A stretch of 9,896 nt of DNA, from assembly GCA_012840625.1 (NCBI GenBank), contig DUSB01000077.1:1-9896 (forward strand), written 5' to 3'. This document shows, one piece after another, positions 6,018-9,896 of the stretch. A program made the translations under genes and the position numbers. Positions within the stretch are counted from its first letter, which is position 1. Every line of letters begins with the position of its first letter. The stretch comes from Syntrophomonadaceae bacterium (lineage in GTDB: Bacteria > Bacillota > Syntrophomonadia > Syntrophomonadales > Syntrophomonadaceae). The notes below the pieces were generated by a model that worked only from the letters and a program-made list of their open reading frames with translations, was not told the origin of the DNA and made no database searches.

Positions 6018-6506
6018 TTATCTTTCTCCTTCAGGCACAGCTGTCACTTTGAATTCTTCTACTGTAATACCTGCTTCACGCATAAAATTCAGCGCCAGCT
6101 GGTCCTCAAAATCTCCCCGATGAACAACTCTGACAATCCCTGCATTAATAATCATGCGCGCACATATAAAACAGGGTTGATCTGTACAATATAAAACCGC
6201 ACCACGGGTAGAAGTACCGTAATAGGCCGCATTAATAATAGCATTTTGTTCTGCATGTACCCCCCGACATAATTCATAACGATGTCCGGAGGGAATATCC
6301 ATCTCGTCTCGCAGACAGCCTATGTCCAAACAGTGGCTTAATCCCCGCGCAGCTCCATTATAACCGGTAGCAATAATTCGTTCATCCCGTACCAGAACAG
6401 CACCAACCTGTCTGCGCAGACAGGTTGAACGTGTTGCTACCAAATCTGCTAATTGTAAAAAATATTCCTCCCACGAAGGACGTTGATACCTTTTCCCCTG
6501 TCTCAT
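6018..6506 (-). CDS. dCMP deaminase family protein (ComEB-type, zinc-dependent)
   Basis: A cytidine/deoxycytidylate deaminase fold protein of 162 residues, most like the dCMP deaminases annotated as ComEB in Bacillus. Those convert dCMP to dUMP, the precursor of dTMP. The zinc site is intact: HAEQNAI with His84 and the proton-shuttle Glu86, and PCFIC with Cys112 and Cys115. Further hallmarks are ATRSTCLRRQVGAVLV near the N-terminus and TGYNGAARG (47-55). Cys59, Cys64 and Cys80 could hold a second metal, as in some family members. ATG 6506 has only a weak AAAGG ribosome site very close to it, but an in-frame stop lies just upstream and the protein begins where relatives begin. It is paired with the MazG-like gene. 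Broader deaminase specificity cannot be excluded. Confidence 0.9.
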   Translation of the reverse strand: MRQGKRYQRPSWEEYFLQLADLVATRSTCLRRQVGAVLVRDERIIATGYNGAARGLSHCLDIGCLRDEMDIPSGHRYELCRGVHAEQNAIINAAYYGTSTRGAVLYCTDQPCFICARMIINAGIVRVVHRGDFEDQLALNFMREAGITVEEFKVTAVPEGER

Positions 6507-6597
6507 ATGCCTTTACCATGCATACCGCACCGGACCATGTAGCTCCCGGGCAGCCCTTTCTTTTCCTTATTCCACCATAACCCATCCACTATGACCT

Positions 6598-7038
6598 TTA
6601 GCTTTTTGCCTCCAGTTCCATTATTTTATTTACACGGCGCTGATGCCTGCCCCCTTCAAAGGGAGTGTTGATGAATGTTTTAACAATCTCCTGGGCCAGA
6701 CCGGGACCAATAATCCTGGCACCAAGAGCCAGAACATTGGCATCATTATGGCGCCGGGCTAAACTGGCTGTATAAGCATCATAACATAAGGCGGCCCGTA
6801 TCCCATTAATTTTATTGGCGGCGATCGAGATACCTATCCCGGTTCCGCAGATGACAATGCCCGGTAGCTGCTGCTGGATAACTTTCTGACAAACCTTGAC
6901 CGCAATGTCAGGGTAGTCAACCGCTTCCACGCTATACGTTCCACAATCTATTACCTGATGTCCATCCTGCTGTAAAAATTCTATGAGCCTCTTTTTCATA
7001 TCCACCCCGGCATGATCGCTACCAATGATGATCTGCAT
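6598..7038 (-). CDS. rpiB: Ribose-5-phosphate isomerase B
   Basis: This enzyme interconverts ribulose 5-phosphate and ribose 5-phosphate in the non-oxidative pentose phosphate pathway; some family members act on other sugar phosphates. The protein is 146 residues, the normal length. It begins MQIIIGSDHAGVDMKKRL with the substrate-binding DHAG (8-11). It continues with DYPD (41-44) and the active-site loop VICGTGIGISIAANK, whose catalytic cysteine is Cys64. His97 in RRHNDANVLALG completes the family signature. The frame opens three codons earlier at GTG 7047, but that codon is itself part of GAGGTG, the ribosome site for ATG 7038 with a 6-nt spacer. The gene lies 18 nt after ywlE, as in B. subtilis. 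Confidence 0.96.
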   Translation of the reverse strand: MQIIIGSDHAGVDMKKRLIEFLQQDGHQVIDCGTYSVEAVDYPDIAVKVCQKVIQQQLPGIVICGTGIGISIAANKINGIRAALCYDAYTASLARRHNDANVLALGARIIGPGLAQEIVKTFINTPFEGGRHQRRVNKIMELEAKS

Positions 7039-7044
7039 ATTCGT

Positions 7045-7050
7045 CACCTC
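7045..7050 (-). promoter_or_regulatory. Ribosome binding site deciding the rpiB start
   Basis: GAGGTG on the minus strand, 6 nt before ATG 7038. It overlaps the upstream in-frame GTG (7047), which therefore cannot be the start it serves. The resulting N-terminus matches where RpiB proteins normally begin. Confidence 0.75.
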
Positions 7051-7056
7051 GTCTGA

Positions 7057-7509
7057 TTACAATTTTTTTACGAGTTCATGAATCATTTTGCGCAATTGTT
7101 GTGCTGTCTGCCGGTATGTGGGTAGATCCGATCCAAAAGGATCAATGATTTCTTCCTGCGCAAAACCTGCGTAATCGGCCAGAGTAAAACTCTTGTCCCG
7201 GGCAAAAGGGTAGCGCTGCTGCACTTCTTCTAATCCTGAGCGGGTCATGGTTAAGATTAAATCCGCCTGTCGGGCCAAATCTTTGCTCATAGCCCGGGAA
7301 CGGTGTGCAGAAAGATCCAGCCCATATTCACTCATAACTTTAACTGCTTCCGGGGAGGCTGGAAAACCGGTTTGTGCCCACAGGCCTGCTGACTCTACCG
7401 TGAAATCATTCTTATTCATACCTGGCTGTTCAGATATGGCCTGCAATAAAAGAGCTTGCGCCATAGGGCTGCGGCAGGTGTTTCCAGAACAAAGCAATAG
7501 AATGTTCAT
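7057..7509 (-). CDS. ywlE: Low-molecular-weight phosphatase, probable protein-arginine phosphatase
   Basis: A low-molecular-weight protein-tyrosine-phosphatase fold protein of 150 residues, the YwlE length. The P-loop is CSGNTCRS: nucleophile Cys7, Arg13 and Ser14. The general acid is Asp123 in DPFG. In B. subtilis YwlE the threonine inside the loop (Thr11) and the DPF motif distinguish phosphoarginine phosphatases from tyrosine phosphatases, which usually have Ile there. Both arginine-type features are present. The likely role is removal of McsB-type arginine phosphorylation from proteins, in the cytoplasm. Whether this genome has McsB cannot be seen. The start ATG 7509 has a strong GGGGGAG site 7 nt upstream. 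The gene lies between mntP and rpiB, the same neighbours as in B. subtilis, which supports the name. Confidence 0.9.
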   Translation of the reverse strand: MNILLLCSGNTCRSPMAQALLLQAISEQPGMNKNDFTVESAGLWAQTGFPASPEAVKVMSEYGLDLSAHRSRAMSKDLARQADLILTMTRSGLEEVQQRYPFARDKSFTLADYAGFAQEEIIDPFGSDLPTYRQTAQQLRKMIHELVKKL

Positions 7510-7551
7510 CTATCCACTCCCCCTTACCATGTTACCTTAACACCTGGATCA

Positions 7552-8139
7552 TCAGCTATAAAAAAACAACTTCAGCGCCAGCACTATCAATACCAAACCA
7601 CCAATCATCTCAGCATAGTTCCCCACCAATCGCCCTAAAAGACGACCGCCGCGAAACCCGATATAAGTCATCAATGCAGCAGTAAGGCCCATAATAAAAA
7701 CAGTATACAATATGGGCATCTGCAATGTACCCAAACTAAACCCTACCGTTAGAGCATCTATACTTACGGTAGTAGAAAGAATAATCATATCCCACCAGCT
7801 CCCACCAGCTGGTGGTTCATCAATAATCTCCCCTGCTTTTGCAAAAGAAACAGATTGCAGCTTGATATTCCGCGAGGCTTCGTAAAGCATATCCAACCCG
7901 ATCAGGATCAATACCAGGGCACCCACTCTTCCCGCCCAGATGCCGAGAAATTTTCCGGCTACAATTCCTAAATTGAGACCTATGAGCGGCATTAAAACAT
8001 GAAAAACTCCCACCATAAAAGAAAATCTGCGTTCATAGCTCCGACTGACACCTCGTAAGCCCATTCCCATTGACAAAGACATGGCATCCACACCCAGGGC
8101 AATCGCCACCATTACTATGGTAATTATTTGATTGGTCAT
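7552..8139 (-). CDS. mntP: Manganese efflux pump MntP
   Basis: A six-helix inner-membrane exporter of the MntP (DUF204) family, which removes excess Mn2+. The protein is 195 residues with two sequence repeats. The first repeat carries ALGVDAMSLSMGMG (14-27, Asp18) and the second STTVSIDALTVGFSLG (122-137, Asp128). GLDMLYEA (81-88) closes the first half. Six hydrophobic segments lie at about 4-26, 40-60, 68-86, 117-137, 141-162 and 175-194. The central hydrophilic loop (about 95-115) joins the halves. AAGGAG lies 7 nt before ATG 8139. In many bacteria mntP has a yybP-ykoY riboswitch; here only 36 nt separate it from the upstream gene, so none is present and Mn control would have to act elsewhere. 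Confidence 0.95.
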   Translation of the reverse strand: MTNQIITIVMVAIALGVDAMSLSMGMGLRGVSRSYERRFSFMVGVFHVLMPLIGLNLGIVAGKFLGIWAGRVGALVLILIGLDMLYEASRNIKLQSVSFAKAGEIIDEPPAGGSWWDMIILSTTVSIDALTVGFSLGTLQMPILYTVFIMGLTAALMTYIGFRGGRLLGRLVGNYAEMIGGLVLIVLALKLFFYS

Positions 8140-8175
8140 TATCTGGCTCCTTGCTTTATTATAGGGATAACCCGC

Positions 8176-9156
8176 TTACAAGGATAATCCGGCCGCACGC
8201 CGGATACGATCAGCCACCGCCACCGCTCTCCCGCTTAAGGCTTCGGGCAGAGGAGCAAAAACCAGCGTATTTAAATGCTGTTCTTCGGCGTTACGTAGTA
8301 TAGTATATACTAAATTTTCTTCGCCATATAGATCTAGCCGATAGTGGATAACACCAGCCCCGGTTATAGGCGTCCTGTCGTCATAGCTTACCAGACCAAC
8401 CTTTCCCTGCTGCGAATACTGCTGCAAGCACTGCTTCATTTCTTCGCTGTCGCTGGCCAATAAAATCTTCACTTTTAAATGATAGGCAGCCTGTTGATCA
8501 GGCATATGTACCAACAGATTCTGTTCTAAGAGCCTTTCCACCTCCTCCACTGAAACCCCACCTCGGCGCAACACACGGTAAGGCCTTGCGCACAAGTCTA
8601 ACACCGTAGATTCCATCCCGGTGCCAGTTTGCCCCGCATCCAGAACCGCTGCTATCCTACCATGTAAATCCTGTCTGACATGGTCTGCACTGGTAGGACT
8701 GGGGCGTCCATATAAGTTGGCACTGGGAGCCGCCAAAGCCCCAGCTGCATCGATAAAAGCACGCGCTACAGGATGAGCCGGCATACGAAAACCTACTGTT
8801 GCCTTTCCTGCCCTTACAATAGAAGGAACCAGCTTTCCAGCCGGTAAAATAAGGGACAGAGGCCCCGGCCAAAAGGCTTCCATCAGCAATTGTGCCGGCC
8901 GGGGAATATCCGCTGCCAGCTGGTAAACCTGTGCAATAGAACTGACATGAATCAGCAGCGCTTGAGTAGCCGGTCTCCCCTTGGCTATAAATATTTTTTC
9001 AACCGCCTGTTCATTTAAAGCATCTGCCCCCAGTCCATATACGGTCTCAGTAGGGAAGGCCACCAGCTCTCCCTGCCGTATAAAGTGGGCGGCTCTTTGT
9101 ATCGCTTCCTGATCAGGTTGTTGAGCATTGATTTTAATATAAGTAGTTGACTTCAT
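8176..9156 (-). CDS. ywlC: Threonylcarbamoyl-AMP synthase, Sua5/YwlC type
   Basis: It makes threonylcarbamoyl-AMP from threonine, bicarbonate and ATP, the first step of t6A37 tRNA modification. The protein is 326 residues. The YrdC domain (about 13-200) contains PTETVYGLGADA (35-46), KGRP (59-62), FRMPAHPV (123-130), PSANLYGRPSPT (144-155) and MESTVLDL (181-188). A smaller C-terminal Sua5 domain (about 227-326) contains LYGEENLVYTILR and ends RIRRAAG. Two oddities exist. After KGRP the usual Asn-Pro is Gln-Ala. The interdomain linker motif PGMKY.HYAP is absent, leaving a linker about 20 residues shorter than in typical Sua5 proteins (about 345). The start ATG 9156 overlaps the prmC stop by 4 nt (ATGA) and has AGGAGAG upstream. 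Family identity is firm. Confidence 0.93.
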   Translation of the reverse strand: MKSTTYIKINAQQPDQEAIQRAAHFIRQGELVAFPTETVYGLGADALNEQAVEKIFIAKGRPATQALLIHVSSIAQVYQLAADIPRPAQLLMEAFWPGPLSLILPAGKLVPSIVRAGKATVGFRMPAHPVARAFIDAAGALAAPSANLYGRPSPTSADHVRQDLHGRIAAVLDAGQTGTGMESTVLDLCARPYRVLRRGGVSVEEVERLLEQNLLVHMPDQQAAYHLKVKILLASDSEEMKQCLQQYSQQGKVGLVSYDDRTPITGAGVIHYRLDLYGEENLVYTILRNAEEQHLNTLVFAPLPEALSGRAVAVADRIRRAAGLSL

Positions 9157-9896
9157 AAAGCTCTCCTGGCCTGAATAACCCGGTCCCGTCCCGCCATATC
9201 CTTGATAACATGCAGATCTGTAAATCCCTGCATCATCCTGCAGGCAGCCTCACTCTGGTGAGGATCAATCTCCATCAATATGATTCCCCCGGGACGCAAC
9301 AGTTTCTCAGCCTGCGGAATGAAACGGGCATAAAGATCCAAGCCTTCATCTCCACCGCCTATCAGAGCCTGCCGGGGTTCAAAATCCCTTACACTTGCTT
9401 CCAGATGAAGCCACTCTGCTTCCGGAACATAGGGAAGATTTGCAGTGATAAGATCTACAGGGCGCTCCCCCTGATAGTCCTCCAGCAAATCACTTTGATA
9501 TAAGTGCAGTTCCACATTATGTTGCCTGGCATTCTCGGCAGCCAGATCCAGTGCTGTTTCCGAAATATCCACCGCATAAACCCGGGCCTCAGGTAAGTAA
9601 ACAGCCAGCGAAATAGCAATGATACCAGAACCGGTGCCTACATCACAAATAGAAGTGATAGAATGCTCCTCCGCCAGAGATAAAGCTGTTTCCACCAGTG
9701 TTTCAGTATCAGGCCGGGGGATTAATACCGCCGGGTTGACACAGAAAGACAAAGACATAAACTCTTTATATCCTAAAATATAAGCAGCCGGTTCCCCTTT
9801 TATTCTCCTGCGGATAAAATCCTTATACTTCTCCCGCTCTTTCTTATCCAGCGGGCGCTCATAATTAGCATACAAATACACCCGGTCCTTTTGTAG
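9153..9896 (-). CDS. prmC: Peptide chain release factor N5-glutamine methyltransferase, 5' end beyond window
   Basis: A SAM-dependent methyltransferase that methylates the GGQ glutamine of release factors RF1 and RF2. 247 residues are visible; the family has about 280-290, so roughly 40 N-terminal residues lie past 9896. The frame stays open to the window edge and reads LQKDRVYLYANYERPL, a conserved stretch, so the GTG at 9881 is an internal valine and not the start. Visible motifs are EPAAYILGYKEFMSL (30-44 counted from that valine), IPRPDTETLVE, the SAM loop DVGTGSG (80-86), and ANLPY (147-151). The last is the glutamine-binding NPPY motif with Leu in its second place. The context supports PrmC: it is followed by ywlC with a 4-nt overlap, and prfA is normally found just upstream. 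Confidence 0.94.
   Translation of the reverse strand, partial: LQKDRVYLYANYERPLDKKEREKYKDFIRRRIKGEPAAYILGYKEFMSLSFCVNPAVLIPRPDTETLVETALSLAEEHSITSICDVGTGSGIIAISLAVYLPEARVYAVDISETALDLAAENARQHNVELHLYQSDLLEDYQGERPVDLITANLPYVPEAEWLHLEASVRDFEPRQALIGGGDEGLDLYARFIPQAEKLLRPGGIILMEIDPHQSEAACRMMQGFTDLHVIKDMAGRDRVIQARRAL

Noticed and set aside
6382..6585. Minus-strand frame starting in the rpiB-deaminase spacer and overlapping the deaminase start
   Set aside because: No good ribosome site and no domain. Most of it lies within the clearly conserved deaminase in another frame. The 91-nt spacer (6507-6597) otherwise holds nothing I can support.
7791..7815. Tandem CCCACCAGCT and a 14-bp palindrome CCACCAGCTGGTGG
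   Set aside because: It lies inside mntP and is explained by the codons of the central loop (PPAGGSWW). A regulatory role inside a coding region is unsupported.
8140..8175. Manganese riboswitch (yybP-ykoY) ahead of mntP
   Set aside because: The spacer is only 36 nt and contains little besides the ribosome site, far too short for that element.

Overview
The window is one stretch of a bacterial chromosome in which every supported gene lies on the minus strand, so transcription runs from high to low coordinates. It fits a low-to-moderate-GC Bacillota of clostridial type. The order prmC, ywlC, mntP, ywlE, rpiB and then the atp operon is the arrangement known from Bacillus subtilis and many clostridia. 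A placement near Syntrophomonadales or peptococci is only an impression from protein style, not a computed result.

Layout in transcription order. prmC (release-factor methyltransferase) enters the window already running at 9896 and overlaps a Sua5/YwlC threonylcarbamoyl-AMP synthase by 4 nt. mntP (Mn efflux), a YwlE-type phosphatase with arginine-phosphatase hallmarks, and rpiB follow with short gaps and strong Shine-Dalgarno sites. A dCMP deaminase and a MazG-like nucleotide pyrophosphohydrolase come next, separated by 1 nt; in B. subtilis this position holds ywlG, glyA and upp. The largest gap (5457-5704, 248 nt) carries an imperfect 23-bp direct repeat and a possible extended -10 promoter. 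The F-type ATP synthase operon follows: atpZ, atpB, atpE, atpF, atpH, atpA, atpG and atpD. atpD runs off the low-coordinate end, and atpC presumably lies beyond it.

The first seven genes are housekeeping functions: translation termination, t6A tRNA modification, metal homeostasis, protein dephosphorylation, pentose phosphate isomerisation and pyrimidine nucleotide balance or clean-up. The atp genes encode the whole Fo sector (a, c, b) and the delta, alpha, gamma and partial beta subunits of F1. Catalytic motifs are intact in every gene.

I see no mobile element, tRNA, rRNA, CRISPR array or defence system, and no evidence of a wholly new system. The points worth a second look are small: the repeats before the atp operon, a strong atpE-atpF stem-loop, the missing atpI, a Sua5 without its usual linker motif, a signal-peptide-like start on subunit b, and the ion-site residues of subunit c. 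For three genes the longest open frame begins at a codon that is probably not the real start (atpG, atpE, rpiB), and these are corrected below.
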